The notes under the pieces: model-generated | Told to the model about the DNA's origin: nothing | The model's database searches: none | Seen by the model: only the letters and a program-made list of their open reading frames with translations | Source of the DNA: Bog-473 sp963711065 | Lineage (GTDB): Bacteria > Actinomycetota > Acidimicrobiia > Acidimicrobiales > RAAP-2 | NCBI GenBank assembly: GCA_963711065.1 | Contig: CAVQCO010000004.1 | Span: 62,001 to 126,000 of the forward strand | DNA: 64,000 nucleotides | Reading direction: 5' to 3' | Program-made: the position numbers and the translations under genes | Shown: positions 1 through 8,736 of the stretch, one piece after another | Numbering within the stretch: the stretch's first letter is position 1 | Layout: each line of letters begins with the position of its first letter

Positions 1-1
1 C

Positions 2-436
2 GTCACGGCGGCCAACAACATGGCCCGGCCCAGCTACCCCTCGCTCTACGCCTCGGTCACGAGCGTCGCCTGCAACCTGGCGACCGATCCCTTCCGCTTC
101 CACTACAACCCCGACCCGCCGACCGAGTTCCTCGCGCCCGGCATCGACGTCGAGCTGAGCTGGCGCGGCGGTGGGAGGATCACCGGGACCGGGAATTCCT
201 ACGCGGCGCCGCACATCTCGGGCATCGCGGCACTCATCAAGTCGAAACACCCGGAGCTGCGGCCGTTCCAGCTGAAAACGGTGCTCTGGGGTACCGCGGC
301 CAACGTCCAGGAGGCGCCGACACCGGCCGGACGGCTGTCCCGCACCATCGCCGCCAGCCGGTTGACGTCGGCGGGCGGGCGGGCCACCTCGGCGCTGCGC
401 AGGATCGGCCCCGAGTCCTCGGCGAGGAGGCTGTAA
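2..436 (+). CDS. Subtilisin-like (S8) serine peptidase, C-terminal part cut by window edge
   Basis: The frame is open to the left edge, so only about the last 145 residues are seen. They contain the family S8 catalytic-serine block GTGNSYAAPH (serine codon at 197-199), followed by the usual helix SGIAALIKSKHP and a tail ending near residue LARRL-like basic sequence. Upstream, VTAANN followed by PSYPSLY is typical of the strand before the serine in S8 enzymes. The catalytic Asp and His must lie upstream of the window. The next gene, 70 bp downstream, encodes a small protein with a possible leader and Gly-rich tail, so this enzyme could be its processing protease; that role is inferred from position only. 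Confidence 0.85.
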   Translation, partial: VTAANNMARPSYPSLYASVTSVACNLATDPFRFHYNPDPPTEFLAPGIDVELSWRGGGRITGTGNSYAAPHISGIAALIKSKHPELRPFQLKTVLWGTAANVQEAPTPAGRLSRTIAASRLTSAGGRATSALRRIGPESSARRL

Positions 437-506
437 CCGGCGCCACGGACGACCGTCACACCTTCGTCAATGCCGGTAGGGCCGGCAGGAGCAGAAGGAG
501 TTGACC

Positions 507-851
507 ATGACTGATTCGGTCGAGACCACGCCCCGCTCGGCGGCCGACTACGCCTCGCTCGCCGCCAAGCTCCAGCAGTTCAGCCAGGAGCTCACCCCCG
601 GTGAGGCGTCCGCGCTGGTGCTGGTGATTGAGCACGCCAAAGAGCACGCATCCGAGGTCACCGGCTTCGCGTTCACCGAGCCCGAAGAGGACGAGGTGAG
701 CGGGTTCTCCTTCTCGTTCGGCGCGCCCGGTGTCGCCCCGGGGCAGGCGATGCAGAGCTTCGGTGGCCTCTCTCAGTTCGGCAACATCAACGTCGGCTAC
801 AGCGTCCAGTTCGGCGGCGGTGGCGGCATGTACGAGTTCGGGAGCGGGTGA
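507..851 (+). CDS. Small two-part protein, candidate peptide precursor (unknown function)
   Basis: A 114-residue protein. An AGAAGGAG ribosome-binding site at 493-500 lies 6 bases before the ATG at 507; the in-frame TTG at 501 is less likely. Residues about 14-50 form a predicted amphipathic helix (LAAKLQQFSQELTPGEASAL), then come an acidic stretch (EPEEDE) and a Gly/Phe/Ser-rich, cysteine-free tail ending QFGGGGGMYEFGSG. A helical, acidic front plus a small-residue tail is the layout of many modified-peptide precursors. Its stop overlaps the next start (GTGA), so the two are translationally coupled. I cannot assign a family. A small structural or secreted protein is the main alternative. Confidence 0.75.
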   Translation: MTDSVETTPRSAADYASLAAKLQQFSQELTPGEASALVLVIEHAKEHASEVTGFAFTEPEEDEVSGFSFSFGAPGVAPGQAMQSFGGLSQFGNINVGYSVQFGGGGGMYEFGSG

Positions 852-1714
852 TCGCACCGGCCGGCTCGACGGAGCGCGCGCCGGCGGGCGCGGCCGTCGA
901 GGTCTCCGTCATCCCGGGGCAGTTCCGTCCCGGCGTGGGCCGACTGCCCCGCCGGGAGGGGCGGCGGCCGATGCTGCCGCAACACGCGCGGATGTGCGGG
1001 CCGCTCGAAGCAGGCAGCTCTCTGGGCTTCCTGGTCTACCCGGCCCTGCACGACCACGAATCCTTCCAAATTCGGCGGACCGCACCCGGGGAGCTCCTCT
1101 TCTCGTTCTTCGGCGCCGACGCTGCCCGCCCGGACGCGCACTTCTTCAGCCTCCGCTACAGCATCCCGGCCAACGGGATCGGCGTGTGGTCGGAGGAGCT
1201 CGTCTTCCGGGCACCGGGGTGCCCGTTGTCGGACACCGAGATCCGGCAGGTGCGCGACGCCCTCCTGCGGATGGGCAGCCTGTGGGTCCCGCCCGGTGCG
1301 GTCGCACTCCGCGGCGCGTTCGACTTCCGCACGCCGCCGGGATGGGACACGGTCTTCACCGGGGTCGTGAACCAGGCCCAACCGCCACCGCTGTCCTCGC
1401 TCACCGGTCGCGTCGAGACCGACTGGTACGCCTTCGACAGCGAGTTCCGCTACGTGCTCCAGGTTGGTGACGTGCTGAGCGGCTCGGGGCGGATCCCGGT
1501 GGGCCAGGCCTTCGCCGTGCCGCGTGTCGACACGCGGCTGCGCGAGGCGGGCCAGGCCGAGGCGGACGCGTTCCGAGCCGCACAACGGGACTTCAACGCA
1601 CGCAAGGCCGCCGTCCGAACGAGCAACGCCCTCGGGCTCGAGTACGACACGCTGTACCGGGAGGCGAGCCGTACCGCCGCGCGATCGGTCGCGGCACCTC
1701 GTCCGACGGTCTGA
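848..1714 (+). CDS. Uncharacterised protein, remotely DUF6065-like
   Basis: A 288-residue soluble protein starting at a GTG that overlaps the previous stop by four bases. It has no signal peptide or membrane segment. The stretch FRTPPGWDTVFTGVVN, followed about 15 residues later by GRVETDWYAFDSEFRY, follows the order of conserved blocks I recall for DUF6065 proteins (an RTPPG block, then ETDW, then an aromatic strand). The N-terminal LGFLVYPAL could match their GW-containing block. The similarity is from memory and distant. The C-terminus (LEYDTLYREASRTAARS) is helical and basic. Function is unknown; coupling to the small gene upstream suggests it acts on or with that product. Confidence 0.7.
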   Translation: MIAPAGSTERAPAGAAVEVSVIPGQFRPGVGRLPRREGRRPMLPQHARMCGPLEAGSSLGFLVYPALHDHESFQIRRTAPGELLFSFFGADAARPDAHFFSLRYSIPANGIGVWSEELVFRAPGCPLSDTEIRQVRDALLRMGSLWVPPGAVALRGAFDFRTPPGWDTVFTGVVNQAQPPPLSSLTGRVETDWYAFDSEFRYVLQVGDVLSGSGRIPVGQAFAVPRVDTRLREAGQAEADAFRAAQRDFNARKAAVRTSNALGLEYDTLYREASRTAARSVAAPRPTV

Positions 1715-1804
1715 GCCGTCCCGCCCGAGAGGGGGGGTAGCACCAGTGTGGGACGCCCGGTAGCGGCATTCCCACGGGCCTCGCCAGCCCGCATGCTGGG
1801 TCAC

Positions 1805-2746
1805 ATGATCGTGACCCACCAACTGACGAAGCGCTACGGCAAGAACGTGGCCGTGGACGGTCTGAGCTTCACCGTCGCCCCCGGCCTCGTCACCGGCTTC
1901 CTCGGCCCGAACGGCTCGGGCAAGTCCACCACCATGCGCATGATCCTCGGCCTCGACGTGCCAGACGCAGGATCGTCCACCGTGCAGGGCGTCCCCTACC
2001 GGCAACTGCGCTGGCCGTTGCGCGAAGTCGGCGCGCTGCTCGATGCCAAGGCCTTTCACCCCGGCCGGAGCGCGCGCAACCATCTGCGCTGCCTCGCCAA
2101 GACGAACGACATCCCCGCGGCACGGGTCGATGAGGTGCTCGACGTCGTCGGGCTCACCAGCGTGGCCGACCGGCGGGCCGGGAAGTTCTCGCTCGGCATG
2201 GGGCAGCGCCTCGGCATCGCCAGTGCGCTCCTGGGCGACCCCGGGGTCCTGCTCTTCGACGAACCGGTCAACGGCCTCGATCCCGAGGGCATCCGCTGGG
2301 TCCGCCACCTGCTGCGCGGGTTGGCCGCCGAGGGACGCACCGTGCTGGTGTCGAGCCACCTGATCACAGAGATGGAGCTGACGGCGGACCACCTCGTCGT
2401 CATCGGTCGCGGCGCGCTGATCGCGGACACGAGCGTCGAGGCCTTCACCGCGCAAAGCCGCGGCGACTCGGTGCGCATCGTCACACCGACACCTCAACGC
2501 TTCGTCACCACCCTCACCCGGGCGGGCGCGCGGCCCAGCGTCGCCGACGACGGCTCCATCGTGGTCACCGGCATGCCCGCCGCCGACGTCGGGGAACTGG
2601 CCGCCCGCGACGCGTTGACGGTCCACGAGCTCACGCCGCTGCGGGCCTCCCTCGAGGACGCCTTCATGGAGCTCACGAGCGACACCGTCGAATTCCGTTC
2701 CTCCGAGGCGCGGGCTGTGCCCGCCCCGGCCGCCACCTCCCACTGA
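1805..2746 (+). CDS. ABC transporter ATP-binding protein (drug/peptide exporter type)
   Basis: A 313-residue ATPase. The start is taken at ATG 1805 because the domain begins MIVTHQLTKRYG there; an upstream in-frame ATG would add 19 unlikely residues. Walker A is GPNGSGKST (34-42), the signature is FSLGMGQRLG, Walker B with the catalytic Glu is VLLFDEPVNGLD, and the switch histidine is in SSHLITEME. The roughly 90-residue C-terminal extension after the ATPase is usual in CcmA/BcrA-type exporters. The permease follows after 12 bp and a two-component system after that, an arrangement common for exporters controlled by the substrate or by envelope stress. Confidence 0.93.
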   Translation: MIVTHQLTKRYGKNVAVDGLSFTVAPGLVTGFLGPNGSGKSTTMRMILGLDVPDAGSSTVQGVPYRQLRWPLREVGALLDAKAFHPGRSARNHLRCLAKTNDIPAARVDEVLDVVGLTSVADRRAGKFSLGMGQRLGIASALLGDPGVLLFDEPVNGLDPEGIRWVRHLLRGLAAEGRTVLVSSHLITEMELTADHLVVIGRGALIADTSVEAFTAQSRGDSVRIVTPTPQRFVTTLTRAGARPSVADDGSIVVTGMPAADVGELAARDALTVHELTPLRASLEDAFMELTSDTVEFRSSEARAVPAPAATSH

Positions 2747-2758
2747 AAAGGACGACCG

Positions 2759-3541
2759 ATGACCCTCACCGCGACACTCGACGTACCCGGACGACGCGCC
2801 GGCCTCCGGCAGGCCGTCAGCTCCGAATGGGCCAAGCTGCTCACGCTGCGCTCGACGAAGTGGGCCCTCCTGATCACCCTGGTGGGCGCCGTCGCCGTCA
2901 CCTTCCTCGCCACCCACGGTGCGCGCCACCACGCCGGGGAGGGCTTCGATCCCACCAACACCGCGCTGGCCGGTCTCGCCCTGGGCTCCCTCGTCGTCGG
3001 CATCTTCGGCATTCTCTCCATGACGGGCGAGTACGGCAGCGGCACCATCCGCTCCTCCCTGGCGGCCACGCCCCGCCGGGGCGTGTTCTTCGGCGCCAAG
3101 GTGATCGTGATGGGCACGTTCGCCCTGGCCGTGGGCCTGGTCCTGAGCTTCCTGTCCTTCTTCGAGGGCCAGGCCGTCCTCTCCGGTGCGGCCCCCACGG
3201 CCACGCTCGGCGATCCCAACGTGCTCGGCGCACTCCTCGGATCGGCCGGCTTCCTCGCCCTCGGCGCCTTGTTCGGGCTGGGGATCGGTGCGATCATCCG
3301 CCACAGTGCGGGCGCCATCGCGACCTTCGTGGGATGCACCCTGCTTCTCCCCGTCCTGTTGCACAACGTGCCGGGGGACCCGAGCCGGTTCATGCCCGTG
3401 ATACTGCTCGGGAACTCGGTGGCGGCCGTGGTGCCCGTCTACAACGCCTTGTCCGGCCGGACGGGCTTCCTCCTGATGGGGCTCTACACCGTTCTGGCGC
3501 TGGCCCTCGGCGCGGCCGCCGTGACGAGGCGGGACGCCTGA
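2759..3541 (+). CDS. ABC-2 type transporter permease
   Basis: A 260-residue membrane protein with about six hydrophobic segments. The N-terminus (SSEWAKLLTLRSTKWAL) is the typical cytoplasmic lead-in of ABC-2 permeases, and MTGEYGSGTIRSSLAATPRR is their conserved loop after the second membrane segment. It pairs with the ATPase 12 bp upstream. An AAAGGACGACCG ribosome-binding region precedes ATG 2759. Its TGA overlaps the ATG of the kinase gene by one base, so exporter and sensor are one operon. Substrate unknown; given the operon's upstream neighbours it could be a small peptide. Confidence 0.92.
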   Translation: MTLTATLDVPGRRAGLRQAVSSEWAKLLTLRSTKWALLITLVGAVAVTFLATHGARHHAGEGFDPTNTALAGLALGSLVVGIFGILSMTGEYGSGTIRSSLAATPRRGVFFGAKVIVMGTFALAVGLVLSFLSFFEGQAVLSGAAPTATLGDPNVLGALLGSAGFLALGALFGLGIGAIIRHSAGAIATFVGCTLLLPVLLHNVPGDPSRFMPVILLGNSVAAVVPVYNALSGRTGFLLMGLYTVLALALGAAAVTRRDA

Positions 3542-4929
3542 TGGTGGAACAGGCCGAGGACAGCGGGCTGCGCGTCCGCCTGGGGGGCCGGGAGATCTCG
3601 CTGAGCGAGGAGCACATGACGGCGGCCAAGACGCTGGCCCGCCGCATCCTGCGTGAGCCCTTCACCAAGCGACCCTGGGCCGAACTGGCCTTCTACGTCC
3701 TCTCGGGCGGCCTCGCCGCCGTCGGCCTCGGCTTCGTGGGGTTCACCATGGTGGCCGGAATCGCGCTGGCGATCACGTTCTTCGGCCTCGGGATCCTGGC
3801 GCTCTCCATCCGCAGCGCGCGGGGTATCGGCGGGTGGAACCGGCGGCTGGCCCGCGCCATGCTCGGCGAACAGGTCGAGGACCCCGAACCCTTCGCCGGC
3901 CGGCACGGGTTCCTCGGGTGGCTGCAGTCCTCCCTGCGCGACCGCGTCGGCTGGCGGGCCGTCGGGTACCTCGCCATCAAGGTGCCCTGGACCGTGCTCG
4001 GCTTCTTCGTGGCGGTGAGCCTCTGGTGGGACGCGGTTTTCTGCATCCTCCGCCCCCTCGCGGGCTCGAACGGAGGCGGGCCGCCCATCTGGGGCCTGGT
4101 GCCGAACCTCTTCGGCAACAACCTCTTCCCGCCCGACGGCCAGGGCTTCGGCCACGGTCTGGCCGTCTTCCTGCTCGGCTTCGTGTTCCTCTTCGCGGCG
4201 CCCTGGGTCATGCGCGGCTTCGTCAACGTCGACCGCCTGCTCATCCGCGGCCTGCTCGGTCCCGACCCGATGGCAGCCCGCGTCCGCACCCTCGAGCAGG
4301 CCCGGACCCAGACGGTCGACGCCTCGGCGGCCACGCTCCGGCGCATCGAGCGCGACCTGCACGACGGCACCCAGGCCCAGCTGGTGGCGTTGGCCATGCG
4401 GCTGGGTATGGCCAAGGAGAAGCTCGAGGACGCCGACCACGTCGATCTCCCACGGGTCCGCGAGCTGATCGACGAGGCGCACCGGGGCGCCAAGGAGGCC
4501 ATCGCCGAGTTGCGCGACATCGCACGAGGGATCCACCCGCCGGCACTCGACATCGGGCTGGAGGGCGCGCTGGCCACGCTGGCCGCCCGCAGTGCGGTCC
4601 CCACCGAGGTGTCGGTGGACCTGCGGACGCGCCCCACCCCGGCCATCGAGGCCATCGCCTATTTCTGCGTGGCCGAGCTCCTGGCCAACGTCGCCCAGCA
4701 CGCCCAGGCCTCGCGGGCGTCGGTCTCCTGCGCCCAGCAGGGCACCTGGCTCCGGCTCGTCGTGCGGGACGACGGTTGCGGCGGCGCCCGGCTCACCACC
4801 ATCGGCTCCAGCTCCAGCGGCCTGGCCGGGCTCACCGAGCGCGTGCACGCGGTGGACGGGCGGCTGAACCTGGTGAGCCCGCCGGGCGGTCCCACCGTCG
4901 TCACCGTCGACCTCCCCCTGACCGTGTGA
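3541..4929 (+). CDS. Sensor histidine kinase (NarL/LuxR-partner type)
   Basis: A 462-residue membrane kinase. Residues about 40-240 hold paired hydrophobic helices with the arrangement of the actinobacterial Sensor domain (two N-terminal helices, a connecting region GGWNRRLARAMLG, two more helices). The HisKA_3 dimerisation motif ERDLHDGTQAQLVAL contains phospho-acceptor His274. A HATPase_c domain follows (NVAQHAQAS as N-box, DDGCGG as G1, GLAGLTERV as G2). The stop overlaps the regulator's ATG by one base. It probably senses the envelope or the substrate of the ABC exporter just upstream. Confidence 0.92.
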   Translation: MVEQAEDSGLRVRLGGREISLSEEHMTAAKTLARRILREPFTKRPWAELAFYVLSGGLAAVGLGFVGFTMVAGIALAITFFGLGILALSIRSARGIGGWNRRLARAMLGEQVEDPEPFAGRHGFLGWLQSSLRDRVGWRAVGYLAIKVPWTVLGFFVAVSLWWDAVFCILRPLAGSNGGGPPIWGLVPNLFGNNLFPPDGQGFGHGLAVFLLGFVFLFAAPWVMRGFVNVDRLLIRGLLGPDPMAARVRTLEQARTQTVDASAATLRRIERDLHDGTQAQLVALAMRLGMAKEKLEDADHVDLPRVRELIDEAHRGAKEAIAELRDIARGIHPPALDIGLEGALATLAARSAVPTEVSVDLRTRPTPAIEAIAYFCVAELLANVAQHAQASRASVSCAQQGTWLRLVVRDDGCGGARLTTIGSSSSGLAGLTERVHAVDGRLNLVSPPGGPTVVTVDLPLTV

Positions 4930-5585
4930 TGGTCGGCGCACTGCGAGTGGCCATCGCCGAGGACTCGGCCATCCTCCGCGACGGGCTGGTCCAGCTCCTG
5001 GTCGATCGCGGCTTCGCCATCACGGGCGCCGTTGGGGACCCCTCCGCGCTGCGCAGCTCGGTCGCCCAGAATCCGCCGGACGTCGCCGTCATCGACATCC
5101 GCATGCCGCCGACCTTCACCGACGAGGGCCTGCGCCTCGCCCTGGAGCTGCGCGACCGCTACGAAGGCCTGGGGATCCTGCTGTTCTCGCAGTACGTCGA
5201 GACCCGCTACGCGGCGGACCTGTTGGCGAACGACGCCGCCGGCATCGGGTACCTGTTGAAGGACCGCGTGGCGGACGTCGGCGATTTCGTCGAGGCGCTC
5301 GAGCGCGTCGCCATAGGAGGTACGGCCTTGGATCCTGAGGTGGTGACGCAGTTGCTCGGCGCCACGCGGCGCACCGGCTCGCTGTCGGTGTTGACGGCGC
5401 GCGAGCGCGAGGTGCTCTCCCTCATGGCGGAGGGCCGGTCGAACGCCGCCATCGCCCACGCCCTCGTCGTCAGCGAGGGCGCCGTCGAGAAGCACGTGGC
5501 CAACATCTTCGCCAAGCTCGACCTCCCCGTGTCGGAGAAGGACCACCGCCGGGTGCTGGCGGTCCTGCGCTTCCTCGAGTCGTAG
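4929..5585 (+). CDS. LuxR-family response regulator
   Basis: A 218-residue regulator. The receiver domain has its acidic pair (AIAEDSA), phospho-acceptor Asp56 in VIDIRMPP, and the conserved Lys in YLLKDRV. The C-terminal LuxR helix-turn-helix is clear (LTAREREVLSLMAEGRSNAAIAHAL split across residues about 150-175, then VSEGAVEKHVANIFAKL). Coupled to the kinase by a one-base overlap. Likely target: the exporter operon it ends. The gene stops at 5585 and the convergent gene's stop codon starts at the very next base. Confidence 0.93.
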   Translation: MVGALRVAIAEDSAILRDGLVQLLVDRGFAITGAVGDPSALRSSVAQNPPDVAVIDIRMPPTFTDEGLRLALELRDRYEGLGILLFSQYVETRYAADLLANDAAGIGYLLKDRVADVGDFVEALERVAIGGTALDPEVVTQLLGATRRTGSLSVLTAREREVLSLMAEGRSNAAIAHALVVSEGAVEKHVANIFAKLDLPVSEKDHRRVLAVLRFLES

Positions 5586-6747
5586 TCAGACCGACGCGCC
5601 GTGGGCGTCGTAGGGCCTGCCGCGCGCGGCCGCCAGGGCGCGTCCCGCCCTCATCTGGAACGGGCTGATCCCGCCGCGCTCCCAGGGCCCGACCGAGCAC
5701 GCCGCCGCGTCCACCGCCTTGGGCACGAGGTTGAACCGCGTCCGCACGTCCTGGCACTTCCGGTCGGCCACGGCGAACCAGTCGAACGTGAGGAAGTCGA
5801 CGCTGTCGGTGCCGGTCTCGGTGTCACGGCACAGGGCGCCGCGCCGCATGGCGTCGGAGAGCCGGAGCGCCATCTTGGGGTCGGACGAGAAGTGCCCTGG
5901 GGAGGCCTCGAACAGGCCCGCCCCCGTGGCCAGGTAGCCGGTCTCGAAGAGCGAGATCACCATGGCGAGGAGCGAGAACGCGTGCATGTCGTCGTTGGCC
6001 CGCGCGATCAACCCGAAGACCTCGACCTCGGACTCCACGGTCGTGCCGTAGTCGCCGAGCACGTGCACCCAGTCGTGTTGCGCCAGCAACGGCGGCGCCG
6101 AGCCCGGTGTGCCCGGGTAGGTGAACCCGCGCGCCTCGTACATCTCCCACACCTTGCGGCCGAGGGCGTCGGGCGGCAGGTCTTCGAGGGAGGCCCAGCG
6201 CGCCGCCGAGCGCGGGGTCGGCCGCGGAGACCTCCCACGCCTCGTGCAACACCCGCGACGAGTGGAGCGCAGCGGAGGACGCCTCGTCGTTCCATGTGCC
6301 TTCGTACCCGTTGCGCCGGAAGTCGACCGCGGCCAGGCCGAGCGAGCCGGCGGCGAACTCGCGGGCCACGTCGACCATGCCGTCCTCCACCCCGAGCTCG
6401 CTGGCGAAGACGGCCACGCTGTCGGCCACGTCGTCGGGCAACGGGTGCAGCACCAGCGCGCCGAGGAGCATCACCTGCACCATGCGCGAGCGGAACGACA
6501 GTTCGCGCCGCGCCATGGCCTCGGCGAACTGGTCCGCCGTCATCTGTGGCCGGTCGTCCAGCGTGACCCGGTGGCCGGTCATCGACGCGCACAGGGCCTC
6601 GATGAGCGAACGCTGGACGGGCCACAATCCCTCGCGGCCCGTCACGGCCGAGGCCACGCCGTCCGCCATGACCTGCGTTTCCGCCGCGTCGGGCGGCTGC
6701 AGGTTGACGGTCTCGGTGGTCGGGAGGGGAACGGGCACGGGCGTCAC
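5586..6747 (-). CDS. Conserved actinobacterial protein of unknown function (frameshifted in assembly)
   Basis: Two overlapping frames together make one protein of about 386 residues. The first ends its sense at HEAWEVSAADP and the second resumes as RSAARWASLEDLPPDALG. Removing one base from the GGGG run at 6214-6217 restores a single frame, and the total length then divides by three. The start is GTG at 6747, which overlaps the stop of the upstream gene (GTGA); a GTG at 6738 behind an AAGGGG is an alternative. The mostly helical sequence contains QHDWVHVLGDYGTTVESE and FGLIARANDD, blocks I associate with conserved actinobacterial hypotheticals. No catalytic motif was recognised. Confidence 0.65.
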
Positions 6748-7430
6748 CCCTTGGTCAGCAGAGCGAGCCCGGTGCGGAGGAAGGCGGCACAGCGGGATGC
6801 GTCGGGGGCGGTCGAGCGCGGCGCGCGCACGCGCCGAAGGGCGCGTTCCAGTACTCGGGGCGGCCCGGACGTTCCGCCCCCCAAGGGCCGACGTAGACGT
6901 AGGGCTCCTCGCAGAAGGCATCACCGGGAGAGAAGCCGAGATTCACCGTTGTGTCGGGTCCGAGCTCGACGGTCGTTGCGGCGTCGAAGTGCTCGGGCCA
7001 CAGCTGCACGGTCGAGCGGCGGAGCACCACGGAGGGGTCGGACGTGACCTCGTCGAGCACCCGCCACGCGACGTCGAACCAGCCGTAGAGCGCGTCCAGC
7101 TCAGCGACGGCCGGGTGCAGCGGCTCGGCGGTCGGGCCGAGTGCCGGCAGGCCGGGGCCCGCGGGAAAGTCGGCGTCGAGGTCGGCGTCGGCGAAGGCGG
7201 CCAGCTCGGCGAGGGTCGAGCCCTGCAGGGGGGCGGTCAGGCACTCCGTGCCCACTTCACGCACGAGTGGTGGTGGTGGTGAGGCGCAGCACCTCGGGCT
7301 CGGGCCCGAAGGCCGGGGTCGCCACGCCGCCAGGGCTCGCCCGCAGGCCGAAGTGGCCGCTCACCGCCCAGCGGCGGCGGCCCAGCACGTGCGCCGCAAT
7401 GCGGTGCAGGTCGTCGCGGGTCCTGCCCAT
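6744..7430 (-). CDS. Conserved protein of unknown function (two frameshifts in assembly)
   Basis: About 228 residues spread over three frames. The start at ATG 7430 gives MGRTRDDLHRIAAHVLGRRR and GVATPAFGPEPEVLRL. An extra base near 7268 moves the reading to LVREVGTECLTAP, then VQLWPEHFDAAT and EEPYVYVGPWGAERPG. A missing base near 6831 would lead to DASRCAAFLRTGLALLTKG and a TGA at 6744-6746. That ending is favoured because it overlaps the next GTG as GTGA. The WPEHFD and YVYVGPW blocks recur in actinobacterial proteins of unknown function. The reconstruction of the last 35 residues is the least certain part. Confidence 0.55.
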
Positions 7431-7657
7431 GTCAGCTCTGCAGAGTAACGGTGCGTTCCCCCGGTCCGTGCAACCCTAGCGTCCGAGGCCTCCGCCTGGC
7501 CTCGATGGCGGCTTGAGCAACCTTGGCGGCGATGAGGACGACGCGGGCCGGTCGCGGCCCTGGTGAGGGCGGAGCACCACCCCCGGCGCCCCGAGGGCCG
7601 GTAGGTTGCACCGGGTGGACCGTTGCCGATGCGGGGTATGAAGAGGGGGTGAGGAAC

Positions 7658-8668
7658 GTGATCCGTGGGGGGTTCGGCAGTCGGACGACGCCGTCCATCG
7701 GCCTCGTGCTCGGCGCCGGCGGCGTCGTCGGCCAGGCCTACCAGGCCGGCGTCCTCGCGGCGCTCCAACGCGAGGCCGGCTGGGACCCCCGCCGTGCCCG
7801 CGTCATCGTGGGCACGTCAGCCGGCTCGGTCACCGGCGCAGCGCTCCGGGTCGGGGTCCCGGCCACCGACCTGGCGGCGTCGCTGTACGGCGTGCCCACC
7901 TCCCGCCGGGGCGGCGCCATCCTCTCGCGCATCCTTCCCGCCGACGCCGGACCGCTGCCGACGCCGTCGGTCCGTTCGCTGCTGCGGCCCTGGAACCTGC
8001 CGTCGCCGGCGCTGCTCACGAGGGTCGCCCGGCGGCCGCTCGCCTTCCGTCCCGAGGTGGCGGCGGTCACCCTTCTGCCACGGGGCCAGATCGACATCTC
8101 CGAGCGCGCCCGCGGCCTCGACGAGCACATCGGTGACCGCTGGCCGGACGGCCTGCGCATCTGTGCCGTGCGGAGGGCCGACGGTGCCCGCGTCGTCTTC
8201 GGCCAGCCCGGGGCGCCGCCGAGCCGCCTGGCCCCGGCGGTGCTGGCCTCCTGCGCCATCCCGGGGTACTTCCGGCCGGTCACGATCGAGGACACCGAGT
8301 ACGTCGACGGTGGCGTTCACTCGGTCACCAACGCGGACGTGCTCCGCTCCGAGGGCCTCGACCTGGTCGTGATCGTCTCGTCCATGTCCGCCGCCCAGGG
8401 CCATTTCAACGCAGCCGACGGCCTCCTGCGCCGCACCGTGCACCGCCGCATGGAGCGCGAGGTCGCCCGGCTCGAGTCGAGCGGGACGACGGTGGTGAGC
8501 CTGGAGCCGGGAGCCGACGCCCGCCGGGCCATGGGGCTGCGGGCCATGGCCGAGGACCGCGGCCCGCGGGTCATCGAGGCCGCCTACGAGGAGACCAGGC
8601 AGCGGGTCGCGGCCTCCCCCCTCCTGGGCTCGCTGGGCCACCCGGTCGCCACAGCCAGCGCCGGCTGA
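7658..8668 (+). CDS. Patatin-like phospholipase
   Basis: A 336-residue lipid acyl hydrolase. The glycine-rich oxyanion motif GAGGVVGQAYQAG spans residues about 19-31, the nucleophile elbow is GTSAG with Ser54, and the catalytic Asp is D217 in YVDGGVHSV. It is longer than minimal bacterial patatins but shares the fold motifs in order. GTG 7658 is preferred because a GGGGG run sits about 8 bases upstream; GTG 7649 is the alternative. The WS/DGAT gene follows after 68 bp on the same strand, so the pair may handle acyl-lipid turnover and storage. Confidence 0.88.
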   Translation: MIRGGFGSRTTPSIGLVLGAGGVVGQAYQAGVLAALQREAGWDPRRARVIVGTSAGSVTGAALRVGVPATDLAASLYGVPTSRRGGAILSRILPADAGPLPTPSVRSLLRPWNLPSPALLTRVARRPLAFRPEVAAVTLLPRGQIDISERARGLDEHIGDRWPDGLRICAVRRADGARVVFGQPGAPPSRLAPAVLASCAIPGYFRPVTIEDTEYVDGGVHSVTNADVLRSEGLDLVVIVSSMSAAQGHFNAADGLLRRTVHRRMEREVARLESSGTTVVSLEPGADARRAMGLRAMAEDRGPRVIEAAYEETRQRVAASPLLGSLGHPVATASAG

Positions 8669-8736
8669 CGGCCCCGGAGGGGGCGGCCGCCCGGTAGTAG
8701 CGTGCGGGCGGAAGTGCACCCGAAGGGAGGGCTGCG

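Noticed and set aside
797..3364. Very long open frame on the minus strand opposite the ABC transporter genes
   Set aside because: Antisense shadow of high-GC codons; no conserved motif, while the opposite strand has complete ABC motifs. The same applies to the long minus-strand frames at 19937-23212 and 52693-55839.
5586..6747. Coq4-like ubiquinone biosynthesis protein
   Set aside because: The HDxxH-type metal motif expected of Coq4 is not present; only a general helical character is shared.
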